64,000 nucleotides of DNA from Eutrigla gurnardus (taxonomy: Eukaryota > Chordata > Actinopteri > Perciformes > Triglidae), in the NCBI GenBank assembly GCA_963514095.1, contig OY741283.1:5936406-6000405 (forward strand), given 5' to 3'. A program made the translations under genes and the position numbers. The notes under the pieces were generated by a model. The model ran no database searches and was not told the DNA's origin. It worked only from the letters and a program-made list of their open reading frames with translations. Position 1 is the first letter of the stretch, and every line of letters begins with the position of its first letter. This document shows positions 19,376 through 29,991 of the stretch, in pieces.

Positions 19376-21300
19376 CAGCCCAGAGAAGAGAGTGCAGGAA
19401 GGCTGAACGAATCTGGCGGAGTACTAAACTTCATATTCACCATGACATCTATAAAGAGAGCCTTCGGGCCTACAATTTAGTCTTAAAAAGTGCGAGAGAA
19501 ACATACTTCTCCAATATCATAAACAACAACACTAATAAGGCGAAAACCCTATTTGCAACTGTTGACAGACTGACCAACCCCCCAACACAAATACCAGCTA
19601 AACTCCACTCCACACAGAAATGCAATGAGTTTGCATTCTTTTATACTAATAAAATTGAAGGCATCAGACGCGCCATCAATATCTCAAACAAAAAAGTTGG
19701 ATCACCACCCTGTTCAGGCAAAAGTAACACAGCAATGATGGCAAGCTTTAATGCCATAGACTCTAAAACTCTAGTGGAAACGGTGACAAATCTAAAATCA
19801 TCCACCTGCTGCCTTGATGCTTTACCTACCAACTTTTTTAAGAATGTTTTTGACCGCCTATCAATAGACGTATTGCAAATAGTTAATAACTCCATTCAAT
19901 CAGGCAATTTCCCAAAGGCCTTCAAAACTGCAGTCATTAAACCTCTTCTAAAAAAGCGGAGCCTAGATGCCTCTATTATCAACAACTACAGACCAATTTC
20001 AAATCTACCCTTCATAAGTAAAATAATTGAGAAAGTTGTCCTCCAACAACTAAATCACTTCCTGGCTTCAACTGGCTGCCACAACAACTTCCAGTCAGGA
20101 TTTCGACCTTTTCATAGCACCGAGACGGCCCTTATTAAAGTTGTAAATGACATCCGTCTTAACACAGACTCTGGCAAAACTTCAATATTAATGCTATTAG
20201 ACCTCAGTGCTGCATTTGACACTGTCGACCACTCAATACTCTTGGACAGGTTGGAAAACTGGGTGGGGCTCTCAGGCACAGTCTTAAGCTGGTTCAAGTC
20301 ATATCTACAAGATAGGAACTATTTTGTTTCCATTGGCGACTTTGTATCAGAACCTACCAATGTAACGTGTGGAGTCCCCCAAGGTTCAATCTTGGGGCCG
20401 ACTTTATTCAACATCTACATGCTCCCACTAGGACAAATCATGCAAAATAATAACATTGACCACCATTGCTATGCCGATGACACCCAAATCTATGTAGCAC
20501 TATCACCAAACGACTATCGCCCCATAGATCTTCTGTGCCAGTGCATTGAGCAAGTCAAAGACTGGATGTGCCAAAACTTCCTACAACTAAATGAGGATAA
20601 AACTGAGATAATTGTTTTTGGTGCTAAAAAAGAAAGGTTTAAAGTAATTCAACACCTTCACTCTCTGTCCCTGAAAACCTCAAACAAAGCCAGAAATCTT
20701 GGGGTTATTATGGATTCTGATTTACATTTCGACAGTCACGTTAAATCAGTAACAAAATCAGCCTACTATCACCTAAAAAATGTAGCAAGACTTAGAGGGC
20801 TCATGTCAGCTCAAGACTTAGAAAAACTTGTACATGCCTTTATTACTAGTAGGCTAGACTACTGTAATGGTCTCCTTGCAGGTCTTCCGAAAAAAACTGT
20901 CAGGCAGCTACAGCTTGTTCAGAACGATGCTGCTAGAGTTCTTACAAAGACCAAAAAATGTGAGCACATTACACCAATTCTTAAATCCTTACATTGGATC
21001 CCTGTATGTCAGAGGATTGATTTCAAAATCCTCCTGCTCACATATAAATCACTACATGGTCTAGGACCGAAGTATATCACTGATATGCTCCCACTACATA
21101 AGACTTCTAGACCACTAAGATCTTCTGAGACCAATCTGTTAGTGATTCCCAGAGTAAACAACAATCACGGGAGAGCATCATTTAGTCACTATGCAACAAA
21201 TGGCTGGAATAAACTTCCTGAAGATGTTAGACTTGCCCCAACTCTGACCACTTTTAAAACTAGACTGAAAACTTTTATGTTCACCATAGCTTTCTGCTAA
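19372..21300 (+). pseudogene. LINE reverse transcriptase region
   Basis: A 642-codon frame with reverse transcriptase motifs in order: NNYRPISNLPFISKIIEK, SGFRPFHSTETAL, LLDLSAAFDTVDH, GVPQGSILGP, and the catalytic YADD at 20470-20481. It ends in the C-terminal region usual for this clade (LDYCNGLLAGLP, LHWIPVCQRIDFK). The domain itself has no stop, but it is cut off from the endonuclease by a frameshift. CR1/L2 clade by motif pattern, judged by eye. Confidence 0.88.
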
Positions 21301-21517
21301 ATCTTTTAATGTCTGCACTGTTTTTAATTATTGCAAATATGTTTTTATTCTCTTTTCTTTCTGTAATGCATTTTTTAATTTTTTTTATTATTTTATTTTA
21401 ATTCTTCTATTTTTTTTTCTTTTTCTTCTCACTTTGTTTTATGATGTGAAGCACTTTGAGTCTGCCTTGTGTATGAAATGTGCTATACAAATAAAGTTGC
21501 CTTGCCTTGCCTTGCCT

Positions 21518-22016
21518 TTTCTCCAGAGATGTGGTGAGTTTCTCTTTGAGGATGAGTCAATGCAAATCTATACATGTGTGCTGCAAAGACACTTAATCAC
21601 AGCAATATACACTGGAGACAATTGTCTTTTACAATGGTCAGACCCACAGTAGGGAGCAACTCAAACAAAGACTCAAACCAAGTCAAAACTTTGCTTTCTT
21701 CATTTCACATTCACAGAATAAACGTTCATTCAACCTCATCAATACACTCAGAGCAACACTAAATAAATAAAACTTCTTCATTCAGACTGGATTTATTACA
21801 GCTCCCCCATAGGAGTTGAAGCAGACATTAAATATTCTGTTGGTGTGAATAGTTTTGTCTAAATTGTCTGACTTGTGTGAGAAGTTATGTGAAGAAATAA
21901 AGGGATTCAGTCAAGAAACCCGATAGTGACACCTGGTCCTTGATAGATACCTGATCCAGCTTTTTGAGTCAGTATTGATTGGAATAAAAATAAACTGGAG
22001 GTTCGTACGATACATA
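21518..22016. other. Family-E 3' flank without its gene
   Basis: Matches the 3' flanks of E1 (about 25165-25665) and E2 (about 43795-44290) closely. The E gene that should precede it is absent and the LINE takes its place. No gene seen. Confidence 0.75.
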
Positions 22017-22130
22017 AGATTCACTAAAGGACAAGTTCAGTGATAAACTTAGAATCCAACACAGTGACTCTAAACAGACAGAATGCAGGCTGAAGACACA
22101 GCGGTGTATTACTGTGCAACACACACAGTT
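22017..22130 (+). pseudogene. Family-A FR3 remnant 1
   Basis: Aligns with family-A FR3 from 'gattcactgaagaac' to 'tattactgtg', but lacks leader, FR1 and FR2. It has lost two bases before 'gcaggctgaagac', shifting the frame. This copy also lacks about 7 bp present in the other three. A CACAGTT lies at 22124-22130 where the heptamer belongs, with no good nonamer 23 bp beyond. Same element at 25667, 37586 and 44293, always between a family-E flank and a C gene. Confidence 0.8.
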
Positions 22131-22737
22131 AAAGTGACCAGAAGAATCTATTTTAACATTTGTTAAATTGTTTGATAATAGAGTCTCAGACTGTTGGTGT
22201 CTAAATGTGATTGTATTTATCTGTGTAACAAGGCATGTAAAGAATAAAACATTAATTGTCAGATATTATTTGAAATATTCACATTCTCTCCAAAACTATA
22301 AAACTATAAAACTATAAAACTGGGTAGTATTTTCTTTCATTTAGGAATAACATATTCAAAATAACACGGGGCTCCCCAAATGTCCTCTACATGCTCACCA
22401 CTACTTAATATGGAAAACAATGAAATATCTTAACACATTGAAGTGGAAGACCCACAGATGTAACAATGTCACCAAGTTATCACATTAAAATAATAATAAT
22501 AATAACAGGTTAAAAAGTCAAACAAATAAATTGTAAGCGATAAAATGTGTTTCTTTAAAACATACATAATAAAATATGGTCAATTAGGAGAAAGCCATAA
22601 TCGGAAGAATGAGTTTTGAAGAGGGATTGAAAAGATGACACTGTTTAATTGCTCCTCTGATTCCAAAACTGAGGGACAAATACAGCAAAGCACAAGTTAC
22701 CAGTTGAATCTGGTTGACTGTTTGTGAGGAGGAGTCG
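22131..22737. other. Spacer upstream of C5, no gene
   Basis: Shared with the spacers upstream of C6, C8 and C10. From 'ctccccaaatgtcctc' on it is also shared with C3, C9 and C11. No gene seen. Confidence 0.7.
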
Positions 22738-22814
22738 ATGCAAACCTGGGATGTCTTCCACCTCTACTTATGTGACTGCAGAGAGGACAGAGGACAGTGG
22801 ACACACTGTTGAAC

Positions 22815-23251
22815 ATGATGGACTACAGGACAGGACTGCTGCTTCTAACTGTCTGCTGGGCAGGTGAACATTGTCACTAGTCTTGATTTGACAGAGTTTC
22901 CTTTTGTGTCACTGACATATTTCACATGTTTTATGTTTGTTTTAGGTGTTGATGGTCAGACTCTGTCACAATCTGAACCAGTGGTCAAAAGACCTGGAGA
23001 ATCTCACAGACTGACCTGTACAGCCTCTGGATTTTCACTCGGCAGCTATTATATGGCTTGGATCAGACAGGCTCCTGGAAAAGGACTGGAGTGGATTGCC
23101 TGGAGTCATCATGCTGGTGGCACCGATTACCACTCTCAGTCAGTTCAAGGCCGGTTTACCGTCTCCAGAAACAACAACATGCAGCAGCTGTATCTGCAGA
23201 TGAACACTCTGAAGACGGAAGATTCTGCTGTTTATTATTGTGCTCGAGACT
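22815..23251 (+). CDS. ighv: VH segment C5 (family C), intact
   Basis: Exon 1 is 22815-22863 and the V exon 22946-23251. The start reads GVDGQTLSQSEPVV (Ser for Thr). CDR1 is FSLGSYYMA, FR2 is WIRQAPGKGLEWIA and CDR2 is WSHHAGGTDYHSQ, a distinctive His-rich loop. FR3 is VQGRFTVSRNNNMQQLYLQMNTLKTEDS, ending YYCARDS. Octamer ATGCAAAC is at 22738-22745. The RSS is CACAGTG 23252-23258, 23 bp, ACAAAATCC 23282-23290. The 3' flank then differs from the C2 type and leads to a family-B remnant and E1, as it does for C9. Probably functional. Confidence 0.95.
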
Positions 23252-23290
23252 CACAGTGACTGGAGTTGGTGGAGCAGCTGTACAAAATCC

Positions 23291-23911
23291 TACAGCACTC
23301 ATACTTATAGCTAGAATCTATGAGGAAGAATTTCTATTTGATGTTCTTGTTCTAAATATGAAAAGTGGCCATGACAACGATCATTTTTAACCAATAACAA
23401 GTACCATTAAACATAAATGATCACAAAGTAGCCAAGGAAAGCAAAAAATAAATAAAATATTCGATTAAATCATTGTCAAGGTACAGTATGCATAAAATAA
23501 ATACAGATATCAGCCATAATATTAGTGTATTATATGTAGTATCAGGTTTCACTCTCCTCTCCTCCTCATCTGAACTGACTGACACTCAAACCCTGGACTG
23601 ATCTAGTGTTAAACTCACACCCTGCTTCACCTTCTTCCTTTCTGACACTGTTCCTTTCTTTACAGCAGACTGGACACTTTTTTAAATTAAAGTATATGAG
23701 ATTTACACTTGGATCAAGTGGATGTTTGTGCCAAATGTGAAGAAATTTCCTCCAGGCATTTCTGAGATATGAGAATGGGACGTATGGTCAGCCGACCTTA
23801 AGACATAATACCTACTGCCACAAAAATAACTCCTCTACCAAGTCTGGTCATTGGAAAAGACAACCAGTTTACACCTTCAATCGATTCACATGAAATGTAA
23901 AAATCAACTCA
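23291..23911. other. C5 3' flank, no gene
   Basis: No gene seen. The flank is repeated after C9 (41917-42537). It leads into the family-B remnant. Confidence 0.7.
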
Positions 23912-23999
23912 ACAACATGCAAATGGAGGACACAGCTGTGTATTACTGTGTCCGTTACACCACAGTGATACAAACCACCAACAGACCTGCACAAATACT
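23912..23999 (+). pseudogene. Family-B 3' remnant 1 with a complete RSS
   Basis: Only the end of FR3 survives (NMQMEDTAVYYCVRY, about 23914-23960). It is followed by CACAGTG 23961-23967, a 23 bp spacer and ACAAATACT 23991-23999, identical to the B3 RSS. No leader or promoter is present. An ATGCAAAT at 23917-23924 is part of the Met-Gln-Met codons and is probably coincidental. A second copy lies at 42538. Confidence 0.85.
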
Positions 24000-24200
24000 C
24001 AGCAACCATGTGGCTAAACTAAAAATATTATGATAAAAAACCACTACAAAAACAAAAGCTCCCGTCTTTATATATCATATTGTGTTCCACATGGATGGAC
24101 GAGCAACAAGAATGAAATATATGACCAAATTACAAATGTTACAGCTAAATTAAACAACAGAGTGCCGGTTCAGGAGCCACTCCCTCCCCATGATATCCTC

Positions 24201-24208
24201 ATGCAAAT
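24201..24208 (+). promoter_or_regulatory. E1 octamer, perfect consensus
   Basis: ATGCAAAT, an exact match to the Ig octamer, lies 93 bp before the E1 ATG. No TATA-like box is evident between them. Family E is the only family here with the exact consensus. Confidence 0.85.
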
Positions 24209-24293
24209 CTTCAGTCTGTGCAGGGTACTTCAGCCCTGCTGACTGCTTCTCTACTTTGTGTGGAGCATCAGAGGTCACATCTCCAGACTCAGG

Positions 24294-24786
24294 ATGATAA
24301 GCTCACTCACTCTTCTGCTGGTTGCTCTCTCTCTGCACTGTGAGTTCTCCTGCCTCTTGATGTTTTATCTTCTTACAGACAACATCCACTGATGGTCAGT
24401 CAGTGATACCAGAAAACTCCCCAGATGACTGTCTCTCTCCCTTCTGTGGTTCCTCTCTCCTTTCATCCCATCAGGTTGCACAGGTCAGAGGATGGAGTCC
24501 ATTCCGTCCGGCTCCGTAGTGACAACGCCTGGGGAGACTGTCAGTCTGTCCTGTCAGGGATCTGGCTTCACATTTAGCTGCTGTGTTATGGGCTGGATGA
24601 GACAACCTGTGGGAAAAGCACTGGAATGGATAGGGAACGGCTTTTCTGATGCCAGTAAAAATACGTATGCCAGCAGTGTGCAAGGGCGTGTTGAAATAAG
24701 GAGAGATGATAGCAACAGCATGGTGTATCTTACACTGTCCAACTTAAAACCAGAGGACTCTGCTGTGTATTACTGCGCCAAAGAAG
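24294..24786 (+). CDS. ighv: VH segment E1 (family E), intact
   Basis: Exon 1 is 24294-24339 (MISSLTLLLVALSLH). The V exon, 24475-24786, begins CCTGQRMESIPSGSVVTTPGE. Ig Cys is in VSLSCQGSG, CDR1 is FTFSCCVMG with two adjacent cysteines, FR2 is WMRQPVGKALEWIG and CDR2 is NGFSDASKNTYA. FR3 is VQGRVEIRRDDSNSMVYLTLSNLKPEDSA, ending YYCAKEA. The RSS is CACACTG 24787-24793, 23 bp, consensus ACAAAAACC 24817-24825. The fifth heptamer base is C rather than G. The open frame continues past the RSS for some 70 codons, which is chance. Probably functional; the Cys-Cys in CDR1 also occurs in E2. Confidence 0.93.
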
Positions 24787-24825
24787 CACACTGGTTAAAG
24801 GAAGCACAGAGGCTTTACAAAAACC

Positions 24826-25666
24826 TCAAACAATGTATTTTTAACAAGTACCTACAGGTGGCAGTAGACGATATGAAGTCAGATGACACAAAAAGAGAGA
24901 ATATGACGGTGCATCGGCTGATGTTGTGCTTTGTGACTTCTTGTTTCTTGATGATACATTTAACATGTGCCTTTCTACAACAATACAGCAGGTGTTGAAA
25001 ATATATTTGGATATTTTTGCGTGATATATTCAGGATATGAATGGCCCATTAAATGCTGCTGAGCAGAATAAATAAATGCATCAAATTTACAATGGAATAA
25101 CTTGAAATGCAACTTGGAAATGCCAATTATAATAATAAGTATCTGAAAGAATTATACAAAACTCTTTTCTCCAGAGATGTGGTGAGTTTCTCTTTGAGGA
25201 TGAGTCAATGCAAATCTCTACATGTGTGCTGCAAAGACACTTAATCACAGCAATATACACTGGAGACAATTGTCTTTTACAATGGTCAGACCCACAGTAG
25301 GGAGCAACTCAAACAAAAACTCAAGCCAAGTCAAAACTTTGCTTTCTTCGTTTCACATTCACAGAATAAACGTTCATTCAACCTCATCAATACACTCAGA
25401 GCAACACAGTCTAAATAAAACTGCTTCATTCAGACGGGATTTATTACAGCTCCCCCATAGGAGTTGAGGCAGACATTAAATATTCTGTTGATGTGAATAG
25501 TTTTGTCTAAATTGTCTGACTTGTGTGAGAAGTTATGTGAAGAAATAAAGGGATTCAGTCAAGAAAACCGATAGTGACAGCTGGTCCTTGATAGAAACCC
25601 GATCCAGCTTTTTGAGTCATTATTGATTGGAATAAAATAAACTGGAGGTTCGTACGATACATAAGA
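24826..25666. other. E1 3' flank, no gene
   Basis: No gene seen. Almost identical copies follow A4 (32020-32628, then interrupted by a LINE) and E2, and a partial copy follows the LINE at 21518. Confidence 0.75.
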
Positions 25667-25783
25667 TTCACTAAAGGACAAGTTCAGTGATAAACTTAGA
25701 ATCCTCCAGCAACACAGTGACTCTAAACAGACAGAATGCAGGCTGAAGACACAGCGGTGTATTACTGTGCAACACACACAGTT
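25667..25783 (+). pseudogene. Family-A FR3 remnant 2
   Basis: As at 22017 but with the TCCAGC-containing stretch retained. CACAGTT is at 25777-25783. Truncated at the 5' side and frame-shifted near the end of FR3. Confidence 0.8.
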
Positions 25784-26379
25784 AAAGTGACCAGAAGAAT
25801 CTATTTTAACATTTGTTAAATTGTTTGATAATAGAGTCTCAGACTGTTGGTGTCTCAATGTGATTGTATTTATCTGTGTAACAAGGCTTGTAAAGAATAA
25901 AATATTAATTGTAAGATATTATTTGAAATATTCACATTCTCTCCAAAACTATAAAACTGGGTAGTATTTTCTTTCATTTAGGGAAAACATATTCAAGTGA
26001 TCAAAATAACACGGGGCTCCCCAAATGTCCTCTACATGCTCACCACTACTTAACATGGAAAACAATTAAATATCTTAACACATTGAAGTGGAAGACACAC
26101 AGATGTAACAATGTCACCAAGTTATCACATTAAAATAATAATAATAACAGGTTAAAAAGTCAAACAAATAAATTGTAAGCAATAGAATTTGTTTCTTTAA
26201 AACACACATAATAAAATATGGTCAATTAGGAGAAAGCCATAATCTGAAAAATGAGTTTTGAAGAGAGATTGAAAAGATGACACTGTTTAATTGCTCCTCT
26301 GATTCCAAAACTGAGGGACAAATACAGCAAAGCACAAGTTACCAGTTGAATCTGGTTGACTGTTTGTGAGGAGGAGTCG
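25784..26379. other. Spacer upstream of C6, no gene
   Basis: Repeats the spacer found upstream of C5, C8 and C10. No gene seen. Confidence 0.7.
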
Positions 26380-26456
26380 ATGCAAACCTGGGATGTCTTC
26401 CACCTCTACTTATGTGACTGCAGAGAGGACAGAGGACAGTGGACACACAGTTCAAC

Positions 26457-26893
26457 ATGATGGACTACAGGACAGGACTGCTGCTTCTAACTGTCTGCTG
26501 GGCAGGTGAACATTGTCACTAGTCTTGATTTGACAAAGTTTCCTTTTGTGTCACTGACATATTTCACATGTTTTATGTTTGTTTTAGGTGTTGATGGTCA
26601 GACTCTGACACAATCTGAACCAGTGGTCAAAAGACCTGGAGAATCTCACAGACTGACCTGTACAGCCTCTGGGTTTGACTTTAGTGGCTACAGAATGGTT
26701 TGGGTCAGACAGGCTCCTGGAAAAGGACTGGAGTGGATTGCATATATCTACACGGATAGTAGCTACATCTACTACTCTCAGTCAGTTCAAGGCCGGTTTA
26801 CCGTCTCCAGAAACAACAACATGCAGCAGCTGTATCTGCAGATGAACACTCTGAAGACGGAAGATTCTGCTGTTTATTATTGTGCTCGAGACT
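26457..26893 (+). CDS. ighv: VH segment C6 (family C), intact
   Basis: Exon 1 is 26457-26505 and the V exon 26588-26893. CDR1 is FDFSGYRMV. FR2 is WVRQAPGKGLEWIA with Val as in C1 and C3, where most members have Ile. CDR2 is YIYTDSSYIYYSQ. FR3 is VQGRFTVSRNNNMQQLYLQMNTLKTEDS, ending YYCARDS. Octamer ATGCAAAC is at 26380-26387. The RSS is CACAGTG 26894-26900, 23 bp, ACAAAATCC 26924-26932. Probably functional. Confidence 0.95.
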
Positions 26894-26932
26894 CACAGTG
26901 ACTGGAGTTGGTGGAGCAGCTGTACAAAATCC

Positions 26933-27407
26933 TACAGCACTCATTCTTACTGGGCTGATAGACTTAAAGTATTTTCATTCACATTATTTACTTTATTCTT
27001 GATGTATATTTAGTTTTTACGTATTATACATTTTTTTTTACATATCATAAATTAGTCCCTGCAATATAAACATTCCTGAAAAAATATTATTAATAAATAT
27101 TGTTAAAAAACATTAAATATAATTACAAGATTACATGTTCATAAAAGGGCTAAAGACTGCTCACCAAAGTCGTTGCTGAAATTAAACTTCATACTTTAAT
27201 ACTGAAATTCAAAATGATAAAACACAAACATTTGAGTACCACTGATGTATGACTGGCTTCAGAGATACATTTTTTACGAGAAAATAAGATACTGACAAAA
27301 TAATAATAATCATATTGCTTGATAAAACAAACCAACTGAAAACAACAAGTTTCAGTTCCTGAGCATCTGTGCACATCTGCAATCAATGAAACCATCAAAA
27401 ATATTTC
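26933..27407. other. C6 3' flank, no gene
   Basis: Family-C 3' flank like 6491-6961. It leads to the family-G body remnant. No gene seen. Confidence 0.7.
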
Positions 27408-27636
27408 ATGCAAAGCTGCAAACCAGAAAGCACTTGAATGGATGGGGGCTATTTACTTTGATGCAAGGAAAACAATTTATGCAAATAGTGTACAGGGGCC
27501 TGTACAAATCATCAGAGATAATAAAAACAAGATGGCGTATCTGAGAGTGTCCAACATAAAACCAGAAGAATCTGCTGTGTATTACTGTGCTAGATACACA
27601 CACTGTGTATTACAAGCAGAGGGTCTCACAAAAACA
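27408..27636 (+). pseudogene. Family-G body remnant: FR2 to RSS, fused to its octamer
   Basis: ATGCAAAG (27408-27415) and 'ctgcaaaccag' match the family-G leader remnants. At 27427 the sequence jumps directly to the middle of FR2 (KALEWMGAIYFDARKTIYAN). FR3 is VQGPVQIIRDNKNKMAYLRVSNIKPEESAVYYCAR. The body resembles family E (KALEWIG; YLTLSNLKPEDS). RSS: CACACTG 27599-27605, 22 bp spacer, ACAAAAACA 27628-27636. Leader, FR1 and CDR1 are deleted, so it cannot be expressed. It is the only surviving V body that can be linked to the seven leader remnants. Confidence 0.82.
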
Positions 27637-28339
27637 ACTTACTTTTCCAATCACCAACAGCAAAATATATTACATATTATGACAAACCAGTATGTCATCA
27701 TACCTACAGTTACAGCGAAAAGTCCCTAATGCAACAGAAGAGGTTGTGGTTTGTGACTTCCTCTTTTTTATGTTTTTCTGCCAACACGTGCTTTTCTACA
27801 ACAATGTACGCTGCTGGTTAATACTATTCCCACATGTTATTTTGTAAGGCAGGTGTAAATCATTTTACGTTACGTTATATTTAAACTATAGTAAAATTAG
27901 AAATTGTAGTAAAATAAAATTGATGATTGAAAGGACAAATTCCTCATAAAAAACAATGCATGGACTAAAAAAAGTCATCCCACTAAATCAAAGAGTAGAA
28001 AGACAAAAACAATTGATTTGTATCACTTCTTGCATGAGGCCAATCATAGGATAAAGAACGTGCACTAGAAAGAACCAATGTGATTCGATTTTTATTGACA
28101 TTAAAAGTGCTGATGATGGTATATTTGTCCAAATCAAACCCTCCTTCCGACACTGAAAAAAGCTCCAGATGTTAATTACACAACGTCGTTTTTTGCTAAA
28201 TGGCCTAAGAAGATGATTTCAGACTCCAAGCAGCTCCACACCAAACCACAGCAGCTCATCTGAAGACACTGAGGTGTCTGCTACTACTAATAAGTTCCTC
28301 AGCTCCACGCCCACTTTCACATGTCATAGGTTTGATTCC
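27637..28339. other. Spacer between the G body remnant and A3, no gene
   Basis: Single-copy sequence within this window. No gene or recognisable repeat seen. Confidence 0.6.
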
Positions 28340-28452
28340 ATGCAAACTCAGTAGTCTTTCTTGCAACGCAGTTATAAAAACTTCCAATGGGATGGTCAGT
28401 GGAGGTTATAGAGCATCAGAATCTCAAATTCTCTTCACTTTCAACAGAAACC

Positions 28453-28863
28453 ATGTTCTCTGTCGCTCTGCTGCTGCTGTTTGCAGCTGGATGTGAGTCT
28501 CCCTGGATTTGTCAAAGTCAGTCTTTCTTCTGTTACAGTAGAACTTGATCTTGAACTTGATCTTGAACTTTTTTACAGGTGTGAAGTGTGAACAGCTGAC
28601 ACAGCCAGCCTCTGTGACTGTGCAGCCAGGTCAACGTCTGACCATCACCTGTCAGGTGTCTTATTCTCTTAGCAGCTACTACACACACTGGATCAGACAG
28701 CCTGCAGGGAAAGGACTGGAGTGGATGAGTAGAGACTCAAATGTCAAAGATTCACTGAAGAACAAGTTCAGTGTCAACTTAGACTCTTCCAGCAGCACAG
28801 TGACTCTAAACGGGCAGAATATGCAGCCTGAAGACACTGCTGTGTATTACTGTGCCAGAGACC
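28453..28863 (+). CDS. ighv: VH segment A3 (family A), intact, short CDR2
   Basis: Exon 1 is 28453-28492 (MFSVALLLLFAAG) and the V exon 28579-28863. It begins VKCEQLTQPAS. CDR1 is YSLSSYYTH and FR2 is WIRQPAGKGLEWMS. CDR2 is reduced to RDSNVKDS, four codons shorter than in A2. FR3 is KFSVNLDSSSSTVTLNGQNMQPEDTA, ending YYCARD. Octamer ATGCAAAC is at 28340-28347 and TATAAAAA at 28373-28380. The RSS is CACAATG 28864-28870, 23 bp, ACAAAAACC 28894-28902. The promoter and 5' flank are more divergent than those of the other A genes. The frame is open and probably functional. Confidence 0.94.
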
Positions 28864-28902
28864 CACAATGACACAAACCATCAGTAGAGCTGAACAAAAA
28901 CC

Positions 28903-29398
28903 CCTCAGTGCCTGAACTCTTGTAACATGAAGCCACCAGAGGAGGAGCCCTCGGACCACTAACCACTTCTACCAGCTCACTGTCAAAGTAAAGAAGGAAA
29001 CAGTCTTTTAATTTAATTTAATTATTCAAGCTTGTGATCCAACTAGAGTATAAATGAATCCTCATAAAGTCTCATTTATCTTACATGAAATAATTAGTTT
29101 AAATTCTAACAGCAACTGAATCTGTAGTGTTTAGCCAACTTCATGATGATTCACTTCTTTTATGTAACATTTATGTTGGCAGCACGTCCTTGAGCCACAT
29201 GAATGTTTCTATTGTTCTGATAATTCTAGACTCACTCTTCTTACAATTAATAGATAAGGCCTATTGTCACAATGCCTTGTCATTTTTAAAATGTGCTTTT
29301 ATCACAGATTAAAGTTCTCTTTCAAGAACAGCTGAACATTTCATCTTCATTTTGATTCATTTAAATAACTTGTAGTCAGCTGATTTATTATCATCGGT
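28903..29398. other. A3-to-B3 spacer, no gene
   Basis: No gene seen. The last 70 bp are the conserved family-B promoter flank. Confidence 0.65.
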
Positions 29399-29504
29399 AT
29401 GTAAATCAGCCTCCTTGTGAGTTGCCTTATAAGGAAGTGAAGTGTGTGTGTTTGTTGTGTGTCAGAGACAGAAGAGCTCACATCAGTTCATCTCCAACAT
29501 CATC

Positions 29505-29952
29505 ATGTTCTCTGTCGCTCTGATGCTGCTGCTGGCAGCTGCAACCTGTGAGGAGCTTTTAGTGGATTCACACTATTAAACACATTAGAAACGCTGAACA
29601 GTCGGTGAATGATGGAGATCATGTTGATTTGTGTTTCCACAGGTGTGAACAGTATTGATCTCATCCAGCCAGACTCGATGGTGGTGCAGCCTGGACAGTC
29701 TTTGACCATCACCTGTCAGGTCTCTGGTTATTCTTTGACTGATAACAGCTATGCAACAGGTTGGATCAGACAGAGTGAAGGAAAACCGATGGACTGGATT
29801 AACCATAAGTGGGGAGGAGGAAACTTTTACCAAAATGAAGCTCTGAAGAACAAGTTCAGCTACAGCAGAGACACTTCTGCTCGAACAGTGACTCTGAAAG
29901 GAACGAATCTGCAGCCTGAGGACACAGCTGTGTATTACTGTGTCCGTTACAC
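29505..29952 (+). CDS. ighv: VH segment B3 (family B), intact
   Basis: Exon 1 is 29505-29547 (MFSVALMLLLAAAT) and the V exon 29643-29952. It reads GVNSIDLIQPDSMVVQPG, CDR1 SLTDNSYATG, FR2 WIRQSEGKPMDWI, CDR2 NHKWGGGNFYQ, and FR3 KFSYSRDTSARTVTLKGTNLQPEDTA. It ends YYCVRY. Octamer variant ATGTAAAT is at 29399-29406 and a TTATAAGG box near 29428. The RSS is CACAGTG 29953-29959, 23 bp, ACAAATACT 29983-29991. It shows what B1 looked like before the LTR insertion. Probably functional. Confidence 0.95.
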
Positions 29953-29991
29953 CACAGTGATACAAACCACCAACAGACCTGCACAAATACT

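Larger units (their letters stand above)
17147..21517 (+). mobile_element. L2/CR1-type LINE with broken reading frames
   Basis: A non-LTR retrotransposon with an ORF1 esterase-like domain, an AP endonuclease and a reverse transcriptase in order. The 3' end (gctatacaaataaagttgccttgcc, followed by further CCTTG units) is typical of fish L2-type elements. The 5' limit is approximate. Similarity to the D1 3' flank stops near 17146. On the 3' side the sequence joins the 3' flank of a family-E gene (compare 25165 onward), not the continuation of the D flank. The element therefore sits at a rearrangement junction, not a simple insertion site. Two frameshifts, an early ORF1 stop and lost esterase residues show it is inactive. 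Confidence 0.88.

Noticed and set aside
23917..23924. Perfect octamer ATGCAAAT in front of the family-B remnant (also 42543-42550)
   Set aside because: It is part of the FR3 codons Met-Gln-Met just before EDTAVYYC, and no leader follows at promoter distance.
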